DNA of 64,000 nucleotides from Dictyophora rubrovolvata (Eukaryota; Basidiomycota; Agaricomycetes; Phallales; Phallaceae), in the NCBI GenBank assembly GCA_029959195.1, contig CP114123.1:682001-746000 (forward strand), read 5' to 3'. The first letter of the stretch is position 1, and the number at the start of each line of letters is the position of its first letter. Both the position numbers and the translations under genes were made by a program. Under the pieces are notes generated by a model. That model was not told the origin of the DNA and made no database searches. It saw nothing but the letters and a program-made list of their open reading frames with translations. This document shows, in pieces, positions 23,422 through 35,691 of the stretch.

Positions 23422-24074
23422 ATGCCACATTTGACACCTGTTTTCCATCCCCGTTCTCCGGGAAATACTATCATTCCTGAGACGGAATCTCAAGTCTCAG
23501 TTCAGGACAGTGTATCCGATCATTCCGCCATTTTCCCGACTTCTGAATCAAATTGGGGCTTGGATGAAGGTGGAGTTGGTCGACAGAGAATGATATCTGA
23601 AATCTGTTTAGATCGTATCGGTATGTCTAGCAGCTGATAAATGGATTATCCACTCAAAATATATATAACAGGTGCTACACCTGAAAGACTGACAAAAGTC
23701 TCGAACCGTTTGCAACAACTTGAAAATAATGGTGGATTTCAGCATGGTACCAGAGAGGAAAGCAATGTACATGCCATGGTACACCAATTGTCAACACTGA
23801 TTAACGTTTGCTTAACTGAGTTTTATTATAGGATATCCCTCCCAGTACCGAATCAAATATCAGACGCGAAGCAGAAGAAAAACAAGACAACCCAACGCTC
23901 ATTGCATTGGAACTCATAAAAGAGTTGAGACACACTGTAAAGGACTTGCGAGCGATGTATGAGATAATGCAGAATAATTATGAAGATCAGAAAAAGGAGG
24001 AAGTGATGCGACTAACAATGTATAATGATATCTTACATAGTTTTACTAGTCGCGATTGCTGTGAACTTTGCTAG
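23422..24074 (+). CDS. Small coiled-coil protein carried by the transposon
   Basis: Three exons (23422-23620, 23672-23766, 23832-24074) join in frame to give 178 residues and a TAG stop. The protein begins MPHLTPVFHPRSPGNTI, is polar in its first half and then forms a long charged helix, likely a coiled coil (LIALELIKELRHTVKDL). It ends with a Cys-rich tip, DCCELC. I recognise no family. Its place between the left end and the second accessory gene suggests an accessory function in transposition, but this is inference. The final C-x-x-C is not a CaaX prenylation box of the pheromone kind. Confidence 0.6.
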
Positions 24075-24190
24075 TCGACTGGACGTATAATCAAATTGTC
24101 ATTACGTTACGTTGTAATAGAATTTGGTCAAACATATATGTATCGAGGACAAGGAAGTCGGATCCTAAAAAATACTAAACTAATCCATGT

Positions 24191-26253
24191 TCATTTTTTT
24201 GCTTTAGCCTTCCCTTTTCGACCACCGTCTTTTCTAACGTCCCTAATAGCATCTTTCTCAGTCACTGGATTCGAATTAGTCCTTGATCTCAATCTGCGTG
24301 TGTAAGTTTCAGTGTCGGCTGTATCGTTGCCACGTTTTTGCCCACCATGGGCACGTGTAGTTTGTGGCATGCTTGGTTTATCTGCAGCAGGAATGCAGCC
24401 ATAAACGGTCATGGCTGAGGGTCTTGTGCTTGTGGATGGACTAGCTTGAGACATTATGGAAGCCTGAGATCCAGCCGAAATACGAGGTTCAGTGATGGGA
24501 ATACGAGATCCGGCAATGGGAATACGAGATCCAGCAATGGGAATACGAGATCCAGTGGCGGGAATACGAGATCCAGTAGACATACGAGATCCAGTAGGAG
24601 CAGCTGAGGGCACAGCAGGAGTTGAAGATGTTGTGGGAAATAAGGTGGAAGTTGGAGAAGCCGGGAGTTCAGAAGAAGCCGGGAGTTCAGGAGAAGCCGG
24701 GAGTTCAGGAGAAGCCAGAAGTTCAGAATGTTCAGGAGAGGCGGGGGCTTGTGGTGAAGCACTGGGGGCTGGAGGTGCAGTAGAGGATGTCACAGTGCTT
24801 TTGTTCTGAAAGTGTCTTTGGATGATTTGCTAAAGTAATGATCTGAATATATCTTACTCTAGATATTATATGAGGATGAGGCCTAGGTACATCCGTTTGG
24901 GGCTGATCATTCTCATTCTCATTCATTTCCCTCATTTCCCGGCTATTTTCATCATCTTCGTAATCCGAGCTCCGTTCTCCCATAGCTTTATCTATTTCTT
25001 CTTGATCTGAATTAATAGAGGAGTCATCGGCATTTTGATGTTGAGGATATAATAATCGATTGGCCCATTCAAGCGTACTTTCTAGCTGCAAATGCTTACT
25101 GCGTTTTGCACAAAGCTCCATGTAGGTATTAAAACACTTGTGATATGAAATGCCTGGCTCATAATCCGTTTTCGTGGCATTGAAATCATCCTCAGTAAGC
25201 GCGCATCGAAGCTAAGGGTTGCAAATCAACTTAGAATATAAGAACCCATAATAAATACTTGGAGCTTACAATCGTCACAACAATAGCTAGCATGGTAGGA
25301 GTAACCTCTTTCAGTCCCCACACAATCCCAATAGGTTTTCGACCACCATATTTGCCTCTCACTGTCTTGAAGTCTTTTAAACCACGTATTCCGTAATAAA
25401 GTAATAGATATGTCTGAGAGAAATCTTGTAAGTAACTGGCATTCTTCTTTTAATATAAGACTTACGCGAAGTATGACCATATTATGGAATAGTCTGGTAT
25501 GGCCATCGCCAGGATTTACTTTGAAGTCCTCATAAGCGATTGGTGCCAGCCAGTGAAAGCTTCCGGTCTTGCCTTCTTTTTTCGACCAACCATTTAGCTC
25601 AAGCCTCACCTCTTCCTTCTCAATTGCAAAACCTGAACCTTCAAATATCATATTCAACCCATTCCGTATATGATTGACGGCAGTTGCTCGTTGTTGATTC
25701 ATTCCTTTGATGAACTGTATATTATTAATAATTAGGAGTCATCAATGTTACACGAATAAATACCTTGGATTGAAATCTTACATCGCCAAAATGGCCATGT
25801 AATTCTTCTGGGACTAATTCTTTGAGATCACGCAACTGGCCTTGCATGATCATGTCATTACGATACCGTCTGCTAGGCCTGTACCCTGGATCTTCTTTGA
25901 CTGTGAAAGCAATTTTTTGATTATGAAGCCACAGTGATACAGTGAGAACATATTGTTTGCCAAGTGCATTATATCTATCACTGTCTTTTGTAGGGAGTTC
26001 TTCTTGCGGAGGCTGGGGCGTCTTTCTGCTCTTCTTCAAAAACTTTAGTTTTGCTTCCAAATCCAGAATTTCCTGCTCGCGTGCGATCATCTCTCTTGAT
26101 GACATAGCTATATCGGCCCTGAGATCACGATATGTCTAAAAAGGGTTAGTGTGGATAAATTTATATCTCAAATCTTACCGCAACTACTTCACTCAGCTCT
26201 GTCACATCATCATCATCATCACTGAGGAGTGCTGGAACAGTATATTGTGGCAT
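24191..26253 (-). CDS. Unknown transposon-borne protein with Ser/Pro repeats and basic tail
   Basis: Starts MPQYTVPALLSDDDDDVTEL at 26253. Introns near 26137-26178, 25725-25775, 25415-25470, 25215-25272 and 24795-24855 all have GT...AG ends and keep frame. The order is an acidic N-terminus, a coiled coil (REMIAREQEILDLEAKLKFL), and a folded middle with HWLAPIAYEDFKVNPGDG and LLLYYGIRGLKDFK. An acidic linker follows, then repeated ASPELP and GSRIPIA units and a Lys-rich end (GRKGKAKAKK) that could be a nuclear signal. Length is about 570 residues. I do not recognise the family; similar genes accompany mobile elements in mushrooms. It converges with the small gene at 23422-24074. Confidence 0.6.
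24497..24598 (-). repeat. 21-bp in-frame tandem repeat
   Basis: About four to five copies of a gggaatacgagatccagcaat-like unit inside the unknown transposon gene, encoding repeated GSRIPIA/GSRIPAT. Confidence 0.85.
24660..24720 (-). repeat. 18-bp in-frame tandem repeat
   Basis: About three copies of gccgggagttcaggagaa in the same gene, encoding ASPELP/ASSELP. Confidence 0.8.
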
Positions 26254-26457
26254 TTTTATGTTCAGTAAGTTCAGTAAATGAAATGAAGAAGTTGGAGGGA
26301 TAAGCAGTCTGGGCGTTGTCATGTCACACGTTACTCTTCAACTTTAAAGTATGAGGATACAAAGACACTTCAAAAGAGTAAAAACCCTCAAATGGCACAT
26401 TATAAGAGGGTCTCATTTAATTGGATATAACAAAAACATATTTATATACTATAACCA

Positions 26458-29400
26458 TCAATCACCGCTGCTTCTTCTAGAATTCATTGGTTCTGTATCT
26501 CCATTGTATGTGTTTAGATGATTGGAGGTATCGTTAGCAGACTGTTGTTGCCACAGTGGTATGGAAGGGTTTGACAATGACTGTGAAGTAGTGCGACACA
26601 TAAGCAGGCCCCGAAGCATCCCCCCTGCCGACGAGTGTGTATGAGATAGAACAGGAAGACTCCATTTGTTAACCTGCACAGACAATGACAAAGATTAATA
26701 CGACAACGCTATGAAAAGATAATGGCCAATCACGTACCCCGCCACTTCCGGCAGTTCCAGATCCTACGACAACGTTGAACGCTCCCAGCTTATCCTTTTT
26801 AGCATGAACACAGCGCCACTTGAACTCGGCTTCCCTTTGCATCTCTAAACCCATACCCGGAAGGACTTTGGTGACATGAGCAAAGACCATGGCAGGTGGA
26901 CCATTCGTTACAGTTCCTTGATCAATGGCACTATGATGAATTCACAACGTCGAAGCAATTAGGTGTTACAGGGGCTGGAGAAGCATTTGCAGAGGCGAAC
27001 AGTGAAGGAACTTGAGGGAATTGAGGGGAAGTAACAGTCCGCATGATCGACATTATATGGGATGCTGTGGAGGGAGCTGCGCTGGAGGTCTCTGACGGAG
27101 TATGGCACGAAGTTGTGGAAGCAGAGCTGATGGTTACGTTGGAAGGAGCAGGAGGATTGACAATGACCTGTCAGATTGAAAGAGCTAGACACAATAATAA
27201 AAGGAATGATAAGTGTCTTGACTTATGAAGTCTGAAGCACCTTCTGCCCGAGCATCACTGAGAATCTCAGGTTTCCTCCTCCCGAGACTTCGCAGTCTAA
27301 ACCAATTCATCACCCCTTTAGCCGAGAGAGTCGACACGCCAGTGTTGGTGGTGATGCCATTGAACAAGGCTCGAGGTAATGTAGGATTGTGGATACCACC
27401 CAGCAGTGGACTGAGCAGTGCCTCAGGAATATTATTGATGGGTATATCAGCCTTCACAGTACCGCCACTGGTCGGCATAGGAGTAAGAGTCAGAGTCGGT
27501 GGTCTTTTGCCGTTCTTCGCCTTCGCCTGCTCTTTCTGGTTCTCTTTCTGGTTCTCTTTCTCTTTATTGGAATGCGAAGTATCCCGAGATTTGTTAGTTT
27601 CGACGGTGACGGAGTGGTTCTTCCATTCTTTGATAGTCCTATATCAAAGCGCCATCAGCCTCAGAGATACTAAAAGAAAACACAAAAGTTACTTACTGAC
27701 TCAAAGGCTCAACCATCAAACTTAAGGTCTTTCGCCTATTCTTCGCCTTCTTATCATCTTTCTCCTGCTCAGATTCTCTATCCGTCTTCGTATCAGTCCC
27801 GTTGACTTTGAGATTTTCTTTCCTGCTTGGGACAAGAGCCGACGTGGAAGACGACATGTCATTATTCTTCACTCCATTGGGAACCATCTCTTCTCCGGGT
27901 ATGTCAGTAACACTACTGCTTGCTTTCTTTCCAACACCAAACCCAAACCTATCCACTGACAAACCTCGACGGAGTCTCTTGCCACCACTTCCTCCAGAGT
28001 TTGTTGATTCCGCATTGCCACCTTTACCAGCTTTGCGCGGCATAGTTTGAGGACTGGGCACTTGAGCAACATGTTCTCCAGGATGAACGGTCTGATCTGG
28101 ACTAGGTTGAGACAACGTGGGTTGCTGTTGCTGTTACTGTTGAGCATGTTACGAGGGAGGAGTAAATAGAGCCTCAAATGATGAAGGCATAGGATGTGCG
28201 GCTGTCAGCGTCTTTGGAGACTGTTGGGCAGACGTCTCGAAAGCTGTCTTATGCGCCTTAGGTGTGGCTGGTGAATCTTCAGCTTCAGCGACCGCTTGAG
28301 GAGCGATTGTAGTTGTCATGATGTCAGAAACAGCCTCTTGTGGACGCTGAGGCATAGGAACTTGAGGAGAGGCAGGGATGTCCTCTGCATACTCAAGTTG
28401 AAGAGTATGATGTTGATTGGTCTTCTTCCGCCAGCTACCAGTCTCTCTATCCTTGTCCAGAGTCTTGGCCCATTTTTCCTTAAACTTGGAGCGTTTCGAC
28501 CGTGTAGAGCTCCGGTCATGTTCAGCAGTAGATGTAGCAGGTGAAAGGGTATCATTTGCTGCTGCCGAGTCGACAAAAGATTCGGCTTCTGGATTAGAAC
28601 CCATTACGATGGCACTAGCAATGGCATGCCGTGGTGTAGGTGCATTTGTAGCAGATGAGTTGTAGTATTCCTTGGTCTGGGACTGTTGCTGTGAGGCGGT
28701 GGTGTGTATTTGGCGTTGATAAGCCTGCTGCTTCATAGTCTGTTGCTCCAATGTGATGCGTTCCAATTCAGCAGTGCTTTGTTCGAATAAGTGCTTGTAC
28801 GCTTCGAGCCATCGATGCTGTCCAAACTGGCACGGTGTTTGGGATCCGGGATGAGCATTTGGGATAGCAAATCGCGAGCGTCAGTGGAGATATAATCCGG
28901 GAAGGTAAGAGGGGTATTGATGATATACTTATAGAGGAGATTGATGTTGTCACCTTCCGGATTGGCTGGGTCATCGTCAAAGGGTAAATACCCAGCCAGT
29001 ATGGCGTAGAGGATAACGCTGCAAGACCAAATGTCGACTGTGGAGCCAACATAGAGCCCTTCGGAAATGACCAATTCCGGAGCCGCATAACATGGAGAAC
29101 CGCATGATGTTTGCATGTCTGCATGATGTTCAAAGCGATTGGCGAATCCAAAATCAGTGATGATAACATTTCGGGAGCGGTCGAGTAATAAATTTTCGAG
29201 TTTGAGATCGTGATGAACAATTTTCTTGGAATGGATATACGAGACACCACTAATGAGCTGCGCAAATAGCTTGCAAGCGTCTTTTTCTTTCAAGAAGTGA
29301 TGCGCAAGGATGTGGTCGAAGAGTTCGCCTCCAGAGGCATATTCAAGGATGATACCGATGTACTTGTCTGTCTCGATTACATCATATAATCGTACAATAT

Positions 29401-29800
29401 TTGGATGTTTAAGAAGCTAAAAAAAAAAGTATTATTACAAATGAGCAAATAATAACAAAGAAAACAAACTTTACCCTAAGGACCTCAATCTCTCATTCAA
29501 CTTTCGACAATCGCAGATGGTTATCAACATTGCCTCGTCTTATCAACTTGACAGCAACTTCTTCGCCCCATTTAGAGTGAAGACCCAGCTTCACTTTTCC
29601 AAATTCACCCTTGCCCAAGTTTGCAAGAGGAGATAGGGGCCGAACTTGGGTATCGTCCGTCATGGATGTGCAGCCGCAAATGTCACAGCTGCAGGATGGG
29701 AGTAAACGTCCCAATAAGTACCACTGCTCTCTTTTCCTTGCTCTCATTCTCGTTCGTCCCTTTGTGGGGAGGATACCCAAGTGGACGGAAAAGCGGAACA
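26458..29800 (-). pseudogene. KIN4-like CAMKL protein kinase copy, broken, inside the transposon
   Basis: Kinase landmarks are clear: GKGEFGKVKLGL, EEVAVKLIRRGN, IVHHDLKLENLLLD (HHD for HRD), ITDFGFANRF and CGSPCYAAPELVISEGLYVG. The linker ends KNRRKTLSLMVEPLS, a hallmark of fungal KIN4-type kinases, and part of a KA1-like domain follows (AHVTKVLPGMGLEMQREAEF). Breaks: a frame change just before the glycine loop (about 29620-29640); a TGA where SKVEREIEVLR is expected (about 29490), as from a CGA-to-TGA change; and lost bases with a frame change at the end of the kinase domain (about 28815). The KA1 domain seems to lack its last third. KIN4 kinases guard the spindle-position checkpoint in yeast. 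It lies head to head with the transposase gene, about 100 bp apart. Confidence 0.8.
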
Positions 29801-29900
29801 GTGAAGTTTACTTACTGTCACGTGTCACGTGAAGTCAACTGAGCTCACTGCTCTGCTTTCAGGCATGAAAACACAGTATAATCGATAACGTCGATCCCTC

Positions 29901-32900
29901 ATGCACAGCAGTCGTAAAGTATTAGGACACCAGCGATTTTGCCAATACTGCAACAAAGTAAAGAAATACCATCGCTTCGATAAACATCAAGAGGCATGCA
30001 GAATCAAACACTTGCGCAACAATGTGCTTCGGACACCGACCCTGGGTCTGAACGATCGTACGGGTACATTTGGTCTATCTCAATATTCTCAAACTAAATT
30101 ATTCCATATAGAGCGATATCCAGGCTCACATTTACAAGTATCCGAGGGTGTAGGTGTCGATCGGAACACGTGGTCTGTTGGTATGGTAGATGACGTTTAT
30201 ATGCATGGTAAGCAGCGTTATCATCCATGCTTATGCAAAATTTTACCAAGTAATTTCTGGATCAAATATTAGATCAAATATTAGATGACGAATCAGCTTC
30301 TACTCCCCCTGTAACACCATCAAGTTCAGATGAATATATTGAGATTATACATCATCCGCATAGCAAACTACACGAGCCTACAATCATCCCACTAGACACA
30401 GAACAGTTTCCCAAAACAAATTCCGACAAACCATCAGTTTCTCAGCACACTCCTGATCCTGAACGGCCATGGGCCCCTTTCCGCACACGCGCAGACTTCG
30501 AGTTTGCCGAAATCGTAGTGACTGGCTGTTTAAAGAAGGATATAACAGACAGGATTCTCAATGGTATTCACGGCGGATGGGCAAAGAACTCCTCATTAAC
30601 ATTCCGAACACATCAAGATGTTCAAGACTCTCTTACCTCAGCCCGAAAATTTATCCAGCAAGTATGAATTGATTTCCTCGTCTGATCGTTGCCGTATGTC
30701 TGATCTATTTGAAGTTTACCGAAGCTGAGGTTTCGCATACCTTTCAAGGAAAAACTCAAACTTTCAAGTTCCTATATCGAGATCCGTGGCAGTGGATCAT
30801 GAATTTAGTCCAGGATCCAACTCTGTCCGAAGATATTTCATGGTTTCCGGTGAAGAAGTTCCTACATGTTGGCGAGGAAGTCACGCGAATATATGATGAA
30901 CTTAATTCAGGCGATGCGTGGTGGGAATATCAGGTATTTACAATTTTGTTGAGAATCATATCATATTGCTTTAACATTATAATTTAGGATTCTATTAATC
31001 CCGACTCAGAGCATCCACACTGTTATTTCCCGCTGCATATATGGCTTGATAAGAGCAATGTGTCCACTAATAAAAAAATGCATCCAATTATCTTACGCGC
31101 ATGTGCACTTCCAAGCCAAATACGGAATGCATCGGGAAATGGAGGGGGCATATTAATTGGTTACATGCCCATCGTAATTTTCTTTCAACATCGATTATTA
31201 TTTTTACTAATTAGATTATATGGTTTAGGTTGGCGATCCAGCTGATTCCCCTCATAATGAAGATGACTCGCTCTCGTCTATTGAATTGGCACAGTACAAA
31301 CGTGAAGTCTATCATAAAATTCTTAGCATAATTCTCCGGTCTCTCAAAAACCGATCGATCTTTGGCGAAGCAATTATGTGTGGTGATGGGACGATCCGTA
31401 TTATTTTTCCCGGCCTTTTGATCGCTTCTCTCGACTTAGAAGAGGCTTATTCCTTCTGTGGAACACGAGGCTGTCGTGCGAACTATCCTTGTCCACGTTG
31501 CCTCGTTCCACAACAAGAACTACATTCCATAATCACCGCGTATCAAGAACGTACTGATACAAGCATGGCCGAGATCTTCACGAAAGCAAAATCGCTGCAG
31601 CAAAAGCCTGCTGAACTTTTATTGAAAAATAATGGGCTTCATTTGATACCAGTAAGATCGTGACTATTCTATTGAAGGATAATTAACTCTCTTTAGAATT
31701 GTTTTTGGAAATTGTGTAGATCCTGTCCTTATCATGCATATTCATATGATATTTTACATTCTTTTGACTCGGGCGAATGGGGGAAACACCAATGGCCCCT
31801 GCTGTTGAAAGTCTTGAACGCTAGTGAACAAGCACAACTATCTCGAAAGTGAGTTTCATTATTACTTTGGTATATTATCATCTAACTCAACGTCGAGCAT
31901 AGCATGGCACAAGTACCACCTTGGGCCAGATTAAAACATTTTGATCATGTCACTAAAATAGATTATACTGACGGAAACTCTTTTCGTGACATTTTAAAGG
32001 TATACATGGTTCAACACAATTTTTGCATGATATTCAAATGAATCATTATTCCAGTGTATTATTCCATGTCTCGCTCCAATTCTTCAAGCGCAATCTCCCA
32101 TTTTTCAAGCAATTCGTTGGTGTGGCATATTTCGTGCGGTTCTCAGTCTCAAAGTTATATCTGAACGTAATATTTTATATCTGGAACAAATTGTTATACC
32201 CGAATATCACAAGCTTTGCACCGTGAGTCTGAATTAATTCTAATATTCTAGACGAATTAACAATGTAAAGGATATCACGGAATTACATGGAAAGTCATAT
32301 AGCTATCCTAAACACCATATGATGCGTCATGCTTTAGCCGATTTGCGTCGGAAAGGATGTATTGACGGCTATTCAACCCGTCCTGGTGAAGGTTTCCAGC
32401 AAGAAGTGAAGCAGGCATATCGCCAAACAAACTTCAAAAGTGTTGAAGCTCAGGTAAAATATCTCATCTATACTGTTCAAAGATTAACCAAATAACTTCT
32501 ATGGTTAGATGACCAGAATCGATGAAAATCAGGAGGCGATAGCCCAAATACGAATGTTTGTCGATCAATTCGAAAAGGAGCGCAACTCCGCGGATGACGA
32601 AAACCCCGTTGATGAAGACACAGCGCGGGAGAAGCATGAAATCGAAAATCATTATAGCTTAGGCTCCCCTTCTGCCACCATGAAATTATCCGAGGTAGAA
32701 CAAAATAATTCACCAGATTCCAACTTCTCTCACTTTGCATCAAATCTTCTGGAGTTTATGAATGAGATCCCAGATGAACAGAGGCCGTCGATAAATCATA
32801 ATACTACTGTGAGTGCCGCGTATATCTGTTTCTGTATGAACATGATCAATTCTTGTTTTCAGATTCAACCTTTCAAATGTCTCTACATTACCTTTCGGTC

Positions 32901-33293
32901 AATGGAAGACTGGCGACCATCAAAGGACATCCTCCGTTGCAATACTGAATTCCATGGACACCCACGCTTTGATTTTGTCGCAATAAACACAAACCCAATT
33001 TCATTTGCTCAGCTTTTATTCATTTTTACCTGCAAAGATTCGAAGGACCAACAATGTGACCTTGCACTCGTGAAAATGCTTGTACCATCAGTCTTGAAGT
33101 CAGTTTGGTGGGAAGGAATGCAAGCTTTTGAAGAACAAGACGTTCAGTTCATTTGTCTCGAATACGTCATTCGAGGCTGTCACTTCATTCCCTTTTTTTC
33201 TCCAAGCAAAAAGAAAGTCTATTTTCTAAATGATGTGGTTGATAATGACACTTTTGTACGTTTTTTCCTAGATTCGCAGGAGTTATATCAATA
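29901..33293 (+). CDS. Plavaka-type transposase (apparently intact)
   Basis: Eleven exons keep one frame: 29901-30207, 30273-30661, 30715-30933, 30988-31173, 31229-31651, 31697-31848, 31913-31999, 32055-32222, about 32271-32453, 32509-32808, 32873-33293. The N-terminus has a zinc-finger-like CQYCNKVKKYH with HQEAC. Then come PWAPFRTRADFEFAEIV, YRDPWQWIMNLVQDP, a core with WLDKSNVSTNKK, GYMPIV and CRANYPCPRCL, and a late block HHMMRHALADLRRKG, EGFQQEVKQAYRQTNFKS typical of Plavaka proteins. The acceptor of exon 9 could also be 32252, but 32271 keeps frame. Plavaka enzymes cut and paste elements with inverted ends. No stop or frameshift was found, which is unusual beside a decayed cargo gene. 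Confidence 0.8.
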
Positions 33294-33615
33294 AAGATCC
33301 ATATTTTTATTCGTCATTTTGAATTCTATGCATTTCTTTATATTTTCCCACCGAGGTGAATCACTAATGAACCGCTCGTCTTTCCCAGTTTCCACCGCTC
33401 GTTAAAATCCTTCTTCCGCTTTCTCCTTCTCTTCCCCTTCCTTTTCTCTCATTTCTTCTCCAGTTCATATCGGTACTGATCGCAAGTCGTCGTCTCACAG
33501 CATCCGCTCGCATCAAGCCTCCGGCTAAGTTACCAATTCAATCTCTATCCGCAATATTTAAATCAAAGTATATTGCGGAGAAGAGTAATTAAATCAATAT
33601 AACTTACCGATCAAG
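33294..33615. other. Transposon 3' untranslated region
   Basis: Pyrimidine-rich stretch (tccttcttccgctttctcc at about 33408-33426) followed by AT-rich DNA up to the right end. No gene. Confidence 0.5.
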
Positions 33616-33675
33616 GTTTATAAAGCGTTTATAAACCTCAAAAGGATTATAAACCTGTTAAGGTTTTTGCGACAC
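33616..33675 (-). repeat. Right terminal inverted repeat with subterminal motifs
   Basis: TTTTTGCGACAC at 33664-33675 is the complement of the left end. Upstream are AAGGTTTATAA and two TATAAACCT motifs between 33613 and 33656. Confidence 0.7.
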
Positions 33676-34689
33676 GTGGATGATGACTGGTCGCTTGATA
33701 CCATGAAGAAATTACCTTGGCCGTCTGGGAATGTGAATACCCTTTTGGAAGGGCTGAACAGCAATCAACTCCACCTTGTGAACAGATTTACAGATACCGT
33801 CTTTGTGAGAAAAAGAAAAGGTTGTAAGAAGCCCACCATCGTTTGATGAAAGGAATGGAAGTTGTTATGGGATTTGCGTTCTATAGGTATGTGCTTCGTG
33901 AAAGCCACCGTTGATCATCTAGAATTGATGGCCACTGTCCGAATGGAGTACTACAGGATCGTCGAAAAGTGCATCCAGCGCCATTGAGTCAGGGAGGCCT
34001 GAAGCTTCGGTACGGTTTTCTATTCATCCGTAGATCTCTGCGTTGAAGACTGTGTGAATGTTACAGTTAACGCTAGCTTTAAAAGGGATAAGAAAAACGA
34101 AAAATGGAAGAGAGAAGGTGGAAAAAAGCTCACCCGGAGCACAAAAGATCATCATCTCCCTAGCAATTCTACACCATGCGGTCAAGGACGATTGCCACGC
34201 CTGTGAATCCTACAAGATTAATTCCTGATTCTAGGTTCACCAGAATTAAGTGTTAGTCAACGCAGCCTTGGTGTTCGCATTCGCATACTATAATTTACTT
34301 CCTTTGTATCTTAATAACCCAAAACGAGCAGCGCACAGCCCGAGCCTAGCTGAAGATCACGATTTTCTTCACGAAACAAGGGGAAATGTGGTTCATAGGC
34401 TCTGGTTATTTGCACATCCAACTGAAAGGCTCGACTCCAAAGATTTTAAGATTTTGAATCTTGAAAAAAAAGCAAACGACATTGGCATGAGAGGATTAGA
34501 GAAGTCAAAGCAAACCGTGGCCATGCTATGCGATGATGGACGAACGAGGTGTCGGTGGCGTGGTTTTCCGCGGGGTTTGAAATCCTAGTTTTATAATAAA
34601 TTCAAACTTGTCTACTTTGAGAACCCGAGACCTTTCAAAGATGAATGAAAGTGACCCTTTTTTTTCATAGGTGAACTGAAGCATACATT
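33676..34689. other. Spacer right of the transposon
   Basis: An open frame at 34250-34588 (112 codons) has no recognisable pattern or splice partners. Nothing else seen. Confidence 0.4.
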
Positions 34690-34937
34690 GTCTGCAAGCA
34701 CTGTTTCAGCTACTCAAGTCTGGCACTTACTCCACCTTCGACTGCCTGTTTTTGTCGCCACCAAAAGCTGATTACTACTAATGTCATTTATACAATCCAT
34801 TTGACAGTTCCAGACACTTATTATTACTCGATTTTATTAGCTTTCAGTATTTAAACTCTCCAAAATCAGATCTCGACGTTTCACCTATAAAGCATCCAGG
34901 TTCCGAGCAAACTGTATTTCACCATCAAGAAAAATCA

Positions 34938-35493
34938 ATATTAAACATGAATGGAGATATCTCACGTGTTTTGGAAGTTTGTCGCATTGAAGAGCATGTT
35001 GCAGGGTCTTTGGGTCGTTTTTATTCCTGCCAATAATTCATGACTAAGGATCTTACCTTCCTATCTTTGCGCATTTGACATATTATTGAGAGATCGTGGT
35101 TGTCATGAACTCATGTGCTACTCACTGGGACGAAAATTACTGAGAAGCTAAGTCCCTGCCCAATCAAGGTCCCATATTTCGCGAAAATGTACAAGAGTGA
35201 AGGTAAAGTGAGCGGCTTGCACCATATATATTCCATCTCTTGCGAGAGCTTCAACAGAATAGCGTAGAAAAGAAGCACTAAGAGTTTTTGTTCTATCATG
35301 AAGCCTTTATCACGAAATTTAGATTGCTCACCTATGGAACTGAGAAGGGCTAGGCCACAAGCGTATCTAATAGCCCATGGTTTAGAAATTTAAATAAGTG
35401 CTAATGGAAAACAATAAACACATACACTTCATAAGTTTCCTGAACGATGGCATCTACGGCTGCAGCAGTGATATTATTATTTGCACTGTTCAT
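34938..35493 (-). pseudogene. DUF6533-type protein, copy C, with large internal deletions
   Basis: The start is at 35493 (MNSANNNITAAAVDAIV). Exon 2 is well kept: EQSKFRDKGFMIEQKLLVLL and the signature EMEYIWCKPLTLPSLLYIF (about 35180-35250). A piece of exon 3 follows (GTTGCAGG complement, about 34980-35020). Compared with copy E, two stretches are missing: about 0.9 kb covering the middle membrane exons (E 42400-43290) and about 0.2 kb covering the C-terminal exon (E 42128-42350). Flanking DNA is joined directly across both gaps. The remnant cannot encode the full membrane protein. Confidence 0.75.
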
Positions 35494-35691
35494 CGAATAG
35501 ACAACCGGGGAATTTTATAAAGGAGTGAAAGGGTGAAACTTTCGGTTTCGACTGCCAGTTTTCTTGTAGATAGGCAAAGGCCAAATGCTTAGGTCCTTAT
35601 AAATATACTCTTCGAGTTATCATTAAATAAAATGATCTATACTCCCATTCGTCGAAGATAAGGTGCTAGGAACGCGACTTGAGAAAAGTTC

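Larger units (their letters stand above)
22051..33675 (+). mobile_element. Plavaka-type (CACTA/KDZ-like) DNA transposon, 11.6 kb, with cargo
   Basis: Bounded by an inverted 12-bp end: GTGTCGCAAAAA at 22051-22062 and its exact complement at 33664-33675. Just inside both ends are repeated AGGTTTA/TAAACCT motifs in opposite orientations, probable transposase-binding sites. Inside are an apparently intact Plavaka transposase (29901-33293, plus), two genes of unknown function (23422-24074 plus; 24191-26253 minus) and a broken KIN4-like kinase copy (26458-29800, minus). I see no clear target-site duplication next to the ends, so either it has eroded or the true ends differ slightly. Plavaka elements are plain DNA transposons common in mushrooms and rusts. 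Confidence 0.7.

Noticed and set aside
24492-24809. Plus-strand open frame with MGIRDPA repeats
   Set aside because: Shadow of the 21-bp and 18-bp repeats of the minus-strand gene at 24191-26253.
22041-33685. Target-site duplication of the large transposon
   Set aside because: The bases left (TTCAATATC) and right (GTGGATGAT) of the inverted ends do not match at any usual length, so none is claimed.
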